DNA from: Ramazzottius varieornatus
Lineage: Eukaryota > Tardigrada > Eutardigrada > Parachela > Ramazzottiidae
Reading direction: 5' to 3'
Assembly (NCBI GenBank): GCA_001949185.1
Contig: BDGG01000005.1
Location: forward strand, 682,001-746,000
Length of the DNA: 64,000 nt
The notes below the pieces were generated by a model. The model was given only the letters and a program-made list of their open reading frames with translations, made no database searches and had not been told where the DNA came from. Numbering within the stretch: the first letter of the stretch is position 1; the number at the start of each line of letters is the position of its first letter. The translations under genes and the position numbers were made by a program. Of the stretch, positions 48,948-59,569 are shown piece by piece.

Positions 48948-49216
48948 GAATCTGGTACGAAATATGGAAGGAAATTTTGCAGCGAAAACTTTACTGTCAC
49001 CATTTTATCCTCTTTTTGTATTATTTTGGTGTTTGTGGACGATGTAATATGTTTTGACCATCCAAATGGTTTGAAGAGAATGTCATCCAGTTTAAGATTA
49101 TGTGGCTTGTAAAATGAACATCAGTAAAAGCATCGTTCCACTCAATGGTCGGGAATGCTCTCTGTCTCTTCATGTCGTCGTTTATTTGTCAGATCAAATA
49201 TTTTGAGTTCTCTGGA

Positions 49217-49222
49217 ATAAAG
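49217..49222 (+). terminator. poly(A) signal AATAAA, alpha-tubulin
   Basis: Canonical hexamer 270 bp past the tubulin stop and about 45 bp before the 3' end of the convergent Ig gene's coding region. Confidence 0.6.
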
Positions 49223-49265
49223 GCACGTGTTTCTCACGTTCGTGAACTCCCGCGGAAACAAGTCA

Positions 49266-50298
49266 TCAGAAGAATATTCCAATCAGGAGAATCGTGAAGC
49301 AGAAAGTTGGTATCGTCCATAAGTTCTTTCCAGGTCTTCCACTGGCCGAGATTAAAGCAGCCGTGGAGGAAGGAGTAATGAGGACTGGAGCAGACCATCG
49401 GCTCCATCCAATGTCCAGTCGACCGCTACACTGGTACGTACCCGACTCATCGGCGGAAACATTTATGGATGGAGTTGTGTATGGAAGAAGAGACCACGAA
49501 TGGTTGGAATTGAGCGGTATGTACGCCCTTTGGAAGAAAAAAGCCAGCTGGTCTAACCGCACTTTTTGTCAGATTTTCTGTACGAAGGAAGAAAGAACCT
49601 ACCAGTGGTACTCCGACGCGCTCTTCTCGGCTACGACTTCGCAGTAAGCTGGGTGGACAATGTAACTGCTCTTGGATATTCCGGCAACTTTGGTCATATC
49701 CACGATTAATGTTGCTTCTGGTAGAACTGCAAAATAGGAGTAATTTCATATTTCTAGGTCTGAAGCTGAATGGGAATGTTGAAGTTGCGGAAGGAAGAAA
49801 GGACTTACATCGCAAATACAAGTTGAGACTTCGGCTTCGGACGAGACCTTTCGAGTTCCGACCTTCGCAAAAGTAGGAGCCGCTCTTGTTGAGAGGTACG
49901 TTTCCCCATAGTACACCTTTGTGCGCCGCGCCGTATATCGAAATCGTGTCGTTAGGAACTGTTGTCTGATATTCTTGTCTATGATCCAGGTCGTCACCTC
50001 GTATCCTTACGATCAAGACTTGAGAATTCGTGGGACGCACAATACAGGTAACGTTGACTCTATCAAATGGAAAAATTGTAATTCTCTTATATGAGTATTG
50101 GATAGATTTGTTATACAGGAATATTTGTACGACTTACGACTGGCCTTCGACGACGGGATTGGGAGAAAAAGAGAACTGAAGTATTTCCGGTACGTCCATC
50201 AGCTCCACGGCATCATCGTATAACGTACCGTTCGTGAATGCCAGTGTATTCACAAGAAATCTGGTGGCCAAAAGCAGAGCCATTAATATCAGCCGCAT
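49266..50298 (-). CDS. two-Ig-domain surface protein, probably GPI-anchored
   Basis: Cell-surface or secreted immunoglobulin-superfamily protein of unknown partner. Four exons (50298-50138, 50059-49809, 49726-49603, 49527-49266) join in frame and give 265 aa. A signal peptide starts MRLILMALLLATRFLVNTLA. Domain 1 has the B-strand Cys in SVNVTCIVR and the F-strand motif SGSYFCEG. Domain 2 has AYCEVVA, Trp in SEYHW and DESGTYQCSG. The protein ends in a hydrophobic tail (PTFCFTILLIGIFF) with no basic residues after it, which fits a GPI signal better than a transmembrane anchor. The third intron ends in a strong pyrimidine tract before AAAG, and only that acceptor keeps the second domain in frame. 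Confidence 0.75.
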
Positions 50299-52306
50299 GA
50301 GGAAGACCGGTTCGCCAACCGGAGAGGAAGGGACAAAACACCGTGTAAACGAGGATATTCAACAACTCGAAAGTAAGCACTACATCATTTTGATCTTGTA
50401 GTCACAGGTAATTTGTCATTTCCGGATGATAACACGAACTTCATTGACATATAAAAACACCAGTGTTCATCGGTTTGATAGGAAGTTTATGCGTGTTCTT
50501 CATGATAGGTATGGACTGCTGATGCGGCAAGGCAAGCTGTCTTTGTTGGACCACCTGCTGTTCTCATCTTTTAAAACGCCACGAAGGGGATTATCATGGA
50601 TTACATCTCCGTCGATCGAGCAAAATCGTGTCATTTTTCTTGACATTTGCAGGGATGTATCATGTTTCATAAATTCACAATTTAGCCGCCTGCAGACTCA
50701 CTCACATTAGCCGGTCTATATGCTGTCCGTGCGAGTAATGCCGATGAGACGGGGTACCAAGACTACCTAACAGCCGGCTTCTTCTTTAGTTCTTCTTCTT
50801 CTCCTCCATACAGAATGATGACTGTAGGCGTACATATCAGTTCCATCATCGTGGGCAGACCCAAGAGCTTCTGGACAGAAAAACGCTAACTTCATGACAG
50901 GGTTTTTCCCTTCTGTAGTGCTCCTCGAGTGGCTAAGACCGTACACGCGCCGAGCCTAATTACCGGCCTGGACGAAAATTCTGGCCACCGACCAAATGCG
51001 GCTGCTGCCAGCTTCCTATGTAAAATCGCCATTGAGTCGATCGAAGGTGCTGCCGGTTTGGGGCGGTGGCCGGAAATTTTTTCCAGGCCGGTAGTTAAGC
51101 CAAGTGCGTGTACGTATCGTCAGTTAGTACTAAGTTAAGTACTGGTTCTTCATTACTCATACTGCGGTATCCCGCCCACTCTGCTCTGTCTGATGCGTGA
51201 AGGAATTGACGTCCAAAAACAACAAACTCTAAACGTAGGTTCTTGGCGTCGCTCTGCTGAGTGGTGTAAACGCAAAGAGGCTTACAGTATTGAACGGGCG
51301 GTTCAAGGTCCAGTTTGTGGTTCTACGATACAGAGCAATTAGCCTGATAAACTTGCTATGACTTGCACGTGATGATGATGTGAGCTTTGACACAAAAAAC
51401 TCGTTGAGCGAACTTGTCGATCGTACGCGATTGTTCGTTGTTGCGCGTCTGCCGCAGATCGACGGATATGCGCGACGCTATGCAGAACTGATCGAAGTTT
51501 CAAAAAGCTTTCAGGGTTCCTCGCGTTACAGAGCCGAAAGCCATAACGTCTTGCTCTTGTCTCTAGTTTTCATCGAAGTAGCCTTTATCCTGCAGATGAA
51601 CGCCGGATGCGCATACAGTACAGGCACAGTATCGTTCCGAAAAACGGAGAAACTCATCAATTTCTGGTTGATCGCAAAGCTAGCTGAGGGCGAGGAGTGA
51701 GGACCTCACCCTCAACTAGCTTTACTGGGGGCTTCATGCCTTCAGCCTAGGTGGCCTTGTTTCAGCCTGCGGGCTTTGTTGAATGTTGAGTTGCGAATTA
51801 AAAGCTGTTGGAATCCATTCTTCCAGTCTTCGTTCATACGTTCGTCTTCGTGATGAACTGGAATACTTACTCAACGAGTAATGAACCTGGATCTCGTATG
51901 GAACTCTACCGAGTGAGCTGGTAAGTCGGTAAGCCCAGCGCCTCTGTCGCGGTTAAGAGCGTTCGACTGCAGTTACGTGATGGGTTGGTTCATCAGCTTA
52001 TGCCTGTGCGTAGTTTGAACTTTGAAGGAGGATTGACTGACGGAATGATCAACTCTTGTAGCTTAACGGAGGGATGCTGCTCGGCTGGTGATCTAATTGA
52101 GAACGGCTGGAACGTTGTGCCATTTCTGTGTTCTAGGAGAGTGCTGACTGGTCATGACAACGCTGACTCAACGTGACCGTTTCATGTCCTTGATCGCTTC
52201 TAAATTTGGGCTACACTACACTGAAATATCAACTCTCATCTTCCCCACAGCTGTACTATAACGACTCCGCTCTTCGCGTGGCTATCACGCTGTGAAAACT
52301 TTAAAA
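50299..52306. other. divergent intergenic region, Ig gene / ATG9
   Basis: This 2-kb stretch has no gene I can support. The open frames at 50426-50710, 50929-51138 and 51380-51700 lack domains and splice context. An acceptor-like CTTCCCCACAG near 52240-52250 suggests that ATG9 has a 5'-UTR intron. Neither hairpin family appears. Confidence 0.45.
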
Positions 52307-55300
52307 ATGGACTATCAGAAAGGCTACCAAAGGATGGACGGATCGCACAACGCCCCCCCTCTTCCCGACTATCCAAGTGGACCTTCGATCTCCGTTCTGC
52401 CTGAATATGGCGGAGGCGAAGTCTACACAGTGCCATCCGAAGTTTCTCATAAGCGTTCGAAAGCCTTCACTCATGTTTCCGATCTGGATGTCTTCTTTAG
52501 ACAAGTGTACAAATATCACCAGCGAAATGGCTACTTTTGCATGTAAGTCTATATATGCGATACTGAGGCAGATGGAACGAATCAGCCACCCTTTGAATAT
52601 ACTCTGTATTACCAGGTTGCGCGTGCATTTTTATTACGTGACTGACTCAGGCTGTTTGCTCGGTTGTCAACATCAGTGGCTTACGTGCAGTTGTTTTGTA
52701 GGATGTTGCAAGAATCGCTGGAAGTTTTTCAGTTTCTCTACGTTGTGATATTCTCGACGTTTCTATTGGAGTGTGTGGACTACGATATCCTCTTTGCCAA
52801 CAAGATACCCGACTCCTGGAGGCCGTACATAGAGCCTTCATGGTGGAACAGTACAACGTACGGTCACAAAGTGACTATCAGCGATGCTGTGATACCTGCT
52901 AGTCAATGTGTAAAGCATTTCGGAAGTGGTGTCACGTTCATGATCGTGCTAGCCACGGCATTTTGGTGTTGGAGACTAGCCAAAGTCTTCTACAACTTTT
53001 TCAGCTATGCGGAAACACGCAGATTTTACAGGTGAGATCAAATTTCAAGTAGCTGCATACAGGGAGACTGTACGGTTAACGTTATGATTGAGTATGCAGG
53101 TTTAGACCATTGTGTCCTTCGTAGGATTGCCCTCAAAATCGAAGATCACGAGCTGAGCAACCTGACATGGCACGAAGTTCTCCAACGGTTGCTGGCGGCC
53201 CAAAAGACTTACCAGATGTGCAGAGCGAAGACAGAGCTGACCGAGTTGGATGTCTACCATCGGATACTTCGCGTGGAGAACTTCCTCGTATCGATGGTCA
53301 ACAAGCAAACCGTGCCTGTCAAAGTACGCTTGCCTTTCCTCGGGCAGTCTACTTTCCTTAGCAAAAGCTACCTGTGGAACCTTGAGCTCATCCTGTTCTG
53401 GCGATGGGGCTTTGGGTCGCTCTTCGAACAGAAATGGACACTGAGGGAAGAATTCAAAGTTTACGGACGAAGACAAGAAGTCGCGGAGAAACTGAGGAGG
53501 AGGATTGCCTACTTTGCTTTGGTCAATCTTCTCCTGTCTCCATTCATTCTTGGTTAGCACTATCTTCCAGTAGATTTTACTTATCGAGTTCTACCAGATT
53601 TAAACAATATTATTTCACGGTGAATTTGTTGTAAGATTATTTTTTCGTGGTGGAATTCATGATGATTTTTTATCTTGCAGTTTTCCGGGTATTGTACGCC
53701 TTCTTCAACTACGCCGACGTGATCAAGCGGGATCCAAGTACGTTGGGAACACGTCGTTGGTCCAGTTATGCCAAGCTGTACTTGCGGCACTTCAACGAGG
53801 TGGACCACGAGATGATTGCACGACTCAACAGAGCCTACCGTCCCGCGACGCAGTACATGAACATCACTTCGCCGGTGTTGACCATCCTGGCCAAGAATGT
53901 GGCTTTCGTGGCGGGGTCCCTGCTGATGGTACTGGTCATCTGTACTGTCCTTGATGAAGATGTGCTGAAAGTCTCCCATATGCTCACCACCCTTACCATA
54001 CTAGGTACTTCAGAAAATTGTTCTGGTTCCTTACTGAAGTTCTTCCATAGCTGAAATTTTAAAGTCACTGGAAAGTTGATGAGAAAAGTGGGCGATAGGT
54101 TAAACAGAGAAACAATTGAAGATGGAAGACCGGAAAGCGAAATCACTGGGTCCATCGCGTATCTGCATACAATAGGCCGGCGACTCTGACACTGTGCGCC
54201 TGTATGCAGGTTTCAACAGTCTTGATGTAATGTAGTTTTATTTTATATCGGTTTTCGGACAGTAAAGTTTATTTGTGGTTTCGTTTTACAGGTATCATTG
54301 TGGCTGCCTGTCGAGCTTGCATCCCTGACGAGAATGCAGTCTACAACCCGGAAGTTCTCATGTCTTCCGTGATATCCGAAATTCACTACTGTCCTGAAAC
54401 ATGGAAAGGCCGGGCCCACACTTCGGACGTTCGCAACGAGTTCGCCAACCTGTTCCAGCTTCGCCTCAGCCACATGTTCGAAGAGCTACTCAGCCCCATT
54501 GTTACGCCCCTCCTTCTCTACACTTCCCTCCGTGAACACAGTCTGCAAATAGTTGACTTCTTCCGTAACTTCACGGTGGATCTGGTGGGTGTGGGCGATG
54601 TCTGTTCGTTCGCTGAAATGGACATCAGGAAGCACGGTGATCCCGAATGGACACCCGATACTCTCATCGACCCAGACAGGATGATCGATGACGACCATCA
54701 GAGAGCGGATCATGGCAAGACGGAAATGTCTCTGATACACTTCAAACTGACCAATCCCGAATGGAAACCTCCTCAGGAAGCGGCGTGGTTCATGCAGAAA
54801 CTGCGAGAAGAAGTGGAAAAAGGCGCTCAATCAGGTAAAATCAATGAGCCAGTCAATGTACTGGAAACGTGAAGAGTATGGCCTGGCGTTCACATAGCCA
54901 CCCAGTACAAGTCGACAGTCATCACAACCTGCATACTCCAAACAATATGTTTGTGGTGTATATCGGGGTATGCAGGTGATGGCTGTGTGTGTCCTCACTC
55001 ACATGTGTACGCCTGACTGTACGTTTGCTGAGTGCTTCGGTATGCAGGTTCATGAACTGTCTATAGTATGGGACGAACAAGTGGGAATGTTGTTGAATTG
55101 ACTGCTTCTAGGTGGACAAGAGGTTCTGGCGTCTCTAGCGCCACTCGGTGGACGAGCTCAAGATTTCGTGGCGACGAGTAGAGCCACGGGAGACGTTCCT
55201 GTCGGGCAAGTTCGTAGTCGAGAAGGTGCCTTGTCGGGTTCGGTGAATAACGGCCTGTTAGAGACTGCCTTGTCCAACTCCAACATGGAACGGAGTATGT

Positions 55301-55581
55301 TTAACAGTGGCTTCCTTGCTCACTCACAGCCAGCCTCTCCCCTGGAGATGACGGCGGCTGATATGAGCTTTAGTGCCTTGTTTATGCATGAGTTACATCG
55401 AAGGAGGATTCGGGCGTCATTGCAGCAATATGGATCGATTAGGGAAGGCGGCCATGACACAATAGGCCACAATGTCACGCAACCGACCGATTCTAGTCGA
55501 GAGCGATTACAATTCTCGGTTACGACTAGTGATGTCACTGAAGAAGACGAAGGTACGCCTCTACTTGACCTGAAGAAATAG
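52307..55581 (+). CDS. ATG9: autophagy scramblase ATG9
   Basis: Multispanning lipid scramblase of vesicles that seed autophagosomes. Six exons (52307-52542, 52702-53031, 53125-53552, 53681-54004, 54292-54834, 55112-55581) give 776 aa. The conserved core appears in order: LDVFFRQVYKYHQRNGYFC, the first membrane helix with LECVDYDILFANK, then EVLQRLLAAQKTYQMCRAKT, FLVSMVNKQTVPVKVRLPF, WNLELILFWRWGFGSLFE and LLLSPFIL. The region RRWSSYAKLYLRHFNEVDHE and the block SFAEMDIRKHGDPEW complete the family pattern. The C-terminal tail keeps SALFMHELHRR. The exon 3 donor is GTTAGC. If the last intron is retained, the protein would end 12 residues past exon 5 at 54872. Three of its introns carry family 2 hairpins. 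Confidence 0.96.
53052..53101. repeat. family 2 hairpin in ATG9 intron 2
   Basis: Arms AGCTGCATACAG and AGTATGCAGGT flank a loop of about 28 bases. Confidence 0.7.
54162..54211. repeat. family 2 hairpin in ATG9 intron 4
   Basis: Arms TCTGCATACA and TGTATGCAGGT. Confidence 0.7.
54927..54977. repeat. family 2 hairpin in ATG9 intron 5
   Basis: ACCTGCATAC at 54927-54936 is the exact reverse complement of GTATGCAGGT at 54968-54977. A further right arm, GTATGCAGGTTCATGA, follows at about 55040. Confidence 0.8.
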
Positions 55582-56668
55582 AATGACTGGTTTCCGTTAC
55601 TTATATTCTGTTCTTGCCTTTGCGAGCTGTTTTCTTCCCTGTTTGACTGTACAGTGTTGACTCTTTGACGCATTGATTGTACATAAAGGATGACATATTG
55701 GCAGTAGTGACCGACTGTATGCGGCATTTATACCGTTAGTATCCGCTATTGAAAGATAGTCATCGTGTTTTACAATGTGGTTAATATTGCCAAAAAAGGC
55801 TGTACAACTGATGTTCAGTAATATCGAAACAGAAGACTCATGTATCATCGTAAAACTGCTAATGATAAGGCACCAGGCAAAATGACTACTCGATAAGCTT
55901 GCTTTTGTTGATATGAGGTTGTCGAACCAAAAGTACGAACCTTTTCAACTCAAATTATCAGAACTTTTTTCTAATAGGAACTCAAAGGTATGAAAGAACA
56001 AAAAATATTCTGTGACGTACGATGTATAGTTGATCCAAATGAACAATGGCAGGTAACGCAAGTATCATTGACGTAAAAAAAAGACAGTAAATGCGGACGT
56101 TGGGAGCGGCAGGAAGTTGACGACCCATTCGCGGAAGAGCGAGGATCGGATCATGTCGATAGGCGCAAGGACCACAAGCCTTGCCCGGTTTCTTTCCTTC
56201 TTTCACCCGGAGGAATTTGGCACAGGATTGCAAAAAGTTTGCTGTGTCTTTGGTTCAAGCAAGATTCAGAGCTATCTTTGACCACTGGTAGTAGCTGCTT
56301 CTGGTACCTGCAAAATCACAGAAAAGATTCTAAAACAAAATACAGGACAGGCAAACAAGTTCGGTCAGGTGGCCGTCTCGAGTGGCGTAAGTTTTCGCTA
56401 ATGTTAGCCGGCAGCGCGCGAGACGTGGAAAATTGATCTGGTCATGGTTGTCCAAGTAGCGCACGCTTCCAGTGATAATGGCCGGAAGCGTGCGCCGTTC
56501 GAAAAACAATCGGGCTTCGTGATATAATGTTCAGCTAGAGTTATATAAAATAATTAGATATGTTTACTGAGGTGAATAATACTGCTGAATAAAAAAAATT
56601 AAATTGAATGCACAGGGCGGAAATCATTGCGCCAGTTTGACGGGAATTACAACCCAGTTAGCAAAGGG
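55582..56668. other. 3' region of ATG9 and CBF-beta
   Basis: This lies between convergent genes. A strong minus-strand acceptor (TTCTGTGATTTTGCAG ending at 56308) could open a final CBF-beta exon at 56307-56272. The minus-strand open frame 55982-56233 has no domain I can name. A family 1 hairpin sits at 56453-56501. Confidence 0.45.
56453..56501. repeat. family 1 hairpin
   Basis: The inner arms pair over GCGCACGCTTCC and GGAAGCGTGCGC exactly. The outer bases CAAGTA and GTTCG are diverged. Confidence 0.8.
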
Positions 56669-58836
56669 TCATACTTCAGGTGTGCCAGTGTCAAGCTCCA
56701 TCCTGCCTAGCCCATCCAGAGTTTCCATGTCCACGTGACCGTTCCAGATGACTGCAACTCCATTGAGAATCATCCGTGACTGGACAAACAGCTGCAAATC
56801 GACATGTTCCATTAAACATTCAACACTTTCCGGCGAGTTTCATTGCGCCCATTTGCCCCTTTCATGGCAAAATGCTGGATGTTACAAGTCATTACTGGGT
56901 GAACCCACCCAATGCGCAAGCCAAACAAGTCCCCAGAGACCCACACAGATTGTGACCGTGCGATATTTCCAGAACCTAATTAGCACGATGTAGATTGAAA
57001 CGATGAAAAAGTGTCTCAAAGAGGGCGGAAAGTTTTGCTACTCACAAAAGGTCAAATGTTAAGAATAACAAACGTGGTAAATTCGTAATTGTACATTCAC
57101 ATGGCGCACTAAAAACGCATTCGTTAGAGAACTCTCGTACTGGAGTCTCGATACGAGTCATTCGACGTAAGGGCGCAGCCTTTTTCGTTTTCGAGATTAG
57201 AGATCTGTGAATAATGCCTCGATTTTCGGACATCAGTTGTCTTGAGGAAGAATTCCATGTTAGCTTGTAAAGGCTCAAGTCAGAATTTTGTAGTCACGAA
57301 CTTTTGGTAACCGGATACCCTGGAAAGCCTCGTGCTTGCCCATACTGAAATTTTATTTTGTAAATCAAGATAAGTGAGTAAGGAGCACCTGCATGTTTCG
57401 GGTTCACAAGTGATTGATGAAGAAGAACGACAAGGACGTCATTTAGACTGGGCAAATGCAATTTTGACAGTTTTGATAGAGGGAAACACGAGTCGCCCTC
57501 ACTGATTGACAGCTCAACACCGGGCCATTTAGTTCTGCTTCAGAAATAAAAAGTAACCAACGTAAGCTTGATGTCGTAAATTACAACCCTGTTTCCAATT
57601 CGAATCGCTTTTCTTCGACGGAAAAATCGCCCCATCAGCGAGCACACTACCGCATGCGCAACTTGATGAGGACAAAAAGCGGTCCATCCACACTGTGGCT
57701 GGCCGTCTTCGGTAAATTCGGTTAGCCAGCTCATCAGTCATTCCCCGCTGAATAATTACCTACTCGAGTGGGCTCGCATCGGTAAATTCAACCGCTTTTC
57801 GAAATGAAGTGACCTTACAGAGACGAACCTTCGTATCACTCACCCGAGTTCACATAACTTTAATGTGGAAGGTGGGTAAACCAACTCGACAAGATGGCTA
57901 AGTGGCGCAGGCTGTCTCCGTAATTAATCGGGCGCGCGCGCCACTTGGAAAACCACACGAGATGGTCATCTCGAATAATGCACATTCTCAATGTTTTCGG
58001 CCGAACAACAAAAGAACGGCACCACTCAGATTTAACCTTCTTGTGCGTTTGCGCCAAAGCTCGAGTAATTCTACTCATCTCTTCGTATTTGGCCAGAACT
58101 TGATTGTGACTAATGTAGCATTAATGAGGTGGATGGTTTAGAATATTTGTGGTCAAGAGGGCTCACTGTATACATAGCGGCAACAGTCTAACTAAAGGAC
58201 GGTAAATATTTAAGGCGTGGAAGCTTATACACCAAGACGGTGGTGGTGGCGACCTGACTCATCCAGCATTCTTGGCACTTCAAGCACTGATATCGGTATA
58301 AACGATATTTAAAATAATAGAGCTTACCTTTCCGTTACGGATTTCAGCTGCAGGAAGAGGATTGTGAGGCTGACTGGGCAAAGGTACCTCAGGTACATTT
58401 CGAGGACTTCGGAATGTCAGAATGAGGTGTATGCCCGACGATAACGCACTCTATGGAGATAGACCAGAAATGATATCATCCAGAGTAAATAAATTCGTAA
58501 AAAGATGGCCAAACTGGACTCTCAAAGCAACCTGTCAATATTCCAACCAATTCGTGTTGGAATTCTGCGGTTGAAACGCAAGAAACGGGAAAGAGCCGAG
58601 ATGACCTTTAGTTTTTCAATATTTCTCTTATGATTACGCTTCTCGGGCTTGCAGAGTATTTGGCTTACCATAATAAGGAATCCACGGTCGATGTCGAGCT
58701 CGAACTGTCGACGGCGATGATCCATCGGCCGCTCCAGCGGTACTCCGGCGTACCTGACTTCAGATTCACGGCTCAAGCGACGAAAGACGGGGTCGTTATC
58801 AAATTTCTCCCTCTGGTTCTCGACCACTCTGGGCAT
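56669..58836 (-). CDS. CBFB: core-binding factor beta subunit
   Basis: Non-DNA-binding partner that stabilises Runt-domain (RUNX) factors on DNA. Exons 58836-58669, 58450-58328 and 56791-56669 join in phase 0 and give 137 aa. The N terminus MPRVVENQREKFDNDPVFRR closely follows the family (human MPRVVPDQRSKFENEEFFRK), then LSRESEVRYAG and, after the first intron, SGIHLILTF for the family's TGTNLSLQF. Exon 3 has MILNGVAVIWNGHVDMETLD, matching MILNGVCVIWKGWIDLQRLD. Human CBFB is about 182 aa; this version ends just after the conserved core. A GTATGA donor before the stop could instead splice to 56307-56272 and end 10 residues later (147 aa). No RUNX gene lies in this window. Confidence 0.9.
57899..57948. 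repeat. family 1 hairpin in CBF-beta intron 2
   Basis: Arms TAAGTGGCGCA and GCGCGCCACTTGG, preceded by AACTCGACAAGATGGC and followed by AAAACCACACGAGATGG, which pair in part as outer arms. Confidence 0.7.
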
Positions 58837-59220
58837 AATAAGGTCTTCTTTCTGCTGATTGTGGAGCAGCGGGTGGTTGGTTTCAAGATGACGGTTAAGG
58901 CAGTGCATAGGAGGAGAGGGAATATTCAGGGAAGCAGGATGCGCCGTATTCCACCGCACCAGGTTAGCGTGGAAGTTCGAGTCTCCGGAAGGGTTCCACT
59001 GCAACGAAGGACGTCGTTGAGGCACGAGAGAAGAGGACAGATCCAAAGGGTCACCACTGGTCAAGCTGCGGGCTGGAGAAAGGGCAGCGTGTTCCTGTAC
59101 GCTGTAGCTGCTGCTATCGTCGGAGTGGTCCAAGTGGTGGATAACTTGAGCAGTGATCCGCGCATCAAACTCGGGACACATCCTTGGGCTTGGACCGGAC
59201 ATGAACAGGCATCCACACAA
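58837..59220 (-). other. open N-terminal extension upstream of CBF-beta
   Basis: The frame stays open for 128 codons upstream of the CBF-beta Met and includes an in-frame ATG at 59220. The translation is Ser/His/Pro-rich with no domain. The conserved family start MPRVV argues that translation begins at 58836, but some insect CBF-beta proteins carry N-terminal extensions, so an extended isoform is possible. Confidence 0.35.
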
Positions 59221-59569
59221 ATGGCAAGCAATGGTTCCCAGAAGGGATGTGTCGGGCCCAACTCAGGCCTTGATCAACTGGAAAATGGCCGGCCGCGCTT
59301 CTGTGGACCTACAGCAAAATGAACCGAATAAGCAGAGCAGATTAACTTGAGGTCTCCCTCCTTCGTAAATCGTAATTATACTTAAGGATAACAGACATCA
59401 AAAGTCAAAGAGGTGGAATTTCGGTGTCTTGCTCGCCAATCACGTAACCCCTTTTTCAGACACTGCACGTACGCGGTACACTGAAAGATACACCACCACC
59501 ATGCAGTACTTCGCTAACCAAGCTAACCCGCAGCTGCAGTATAGCCCCGACGTCGGTTTCGCCACAATG
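59221..59569. other. intergenic, no gene seen
   Basis: This is the gap between the possible CBF-beta 5' end and the stop of the next minus-strand gene. No feature recognised. Confidence 0.4.

Noticed and set aside
50920-50990. tRNA-like stretch (GAGTGGCTAAGACCG...)
   Set aside because: It recalls the start of a Leu/Ser tRNA, but I could not form an acceptor stem or find the T-arm GTTCRANNC motif at the right distance.
51925-51990. Second tRNA-like stretch (GCGGTTAAGAGCGTTCGACTGC)
   Set aside because: An A-box-like segment is present, but no matching cloverleaf can be drawn by eye.
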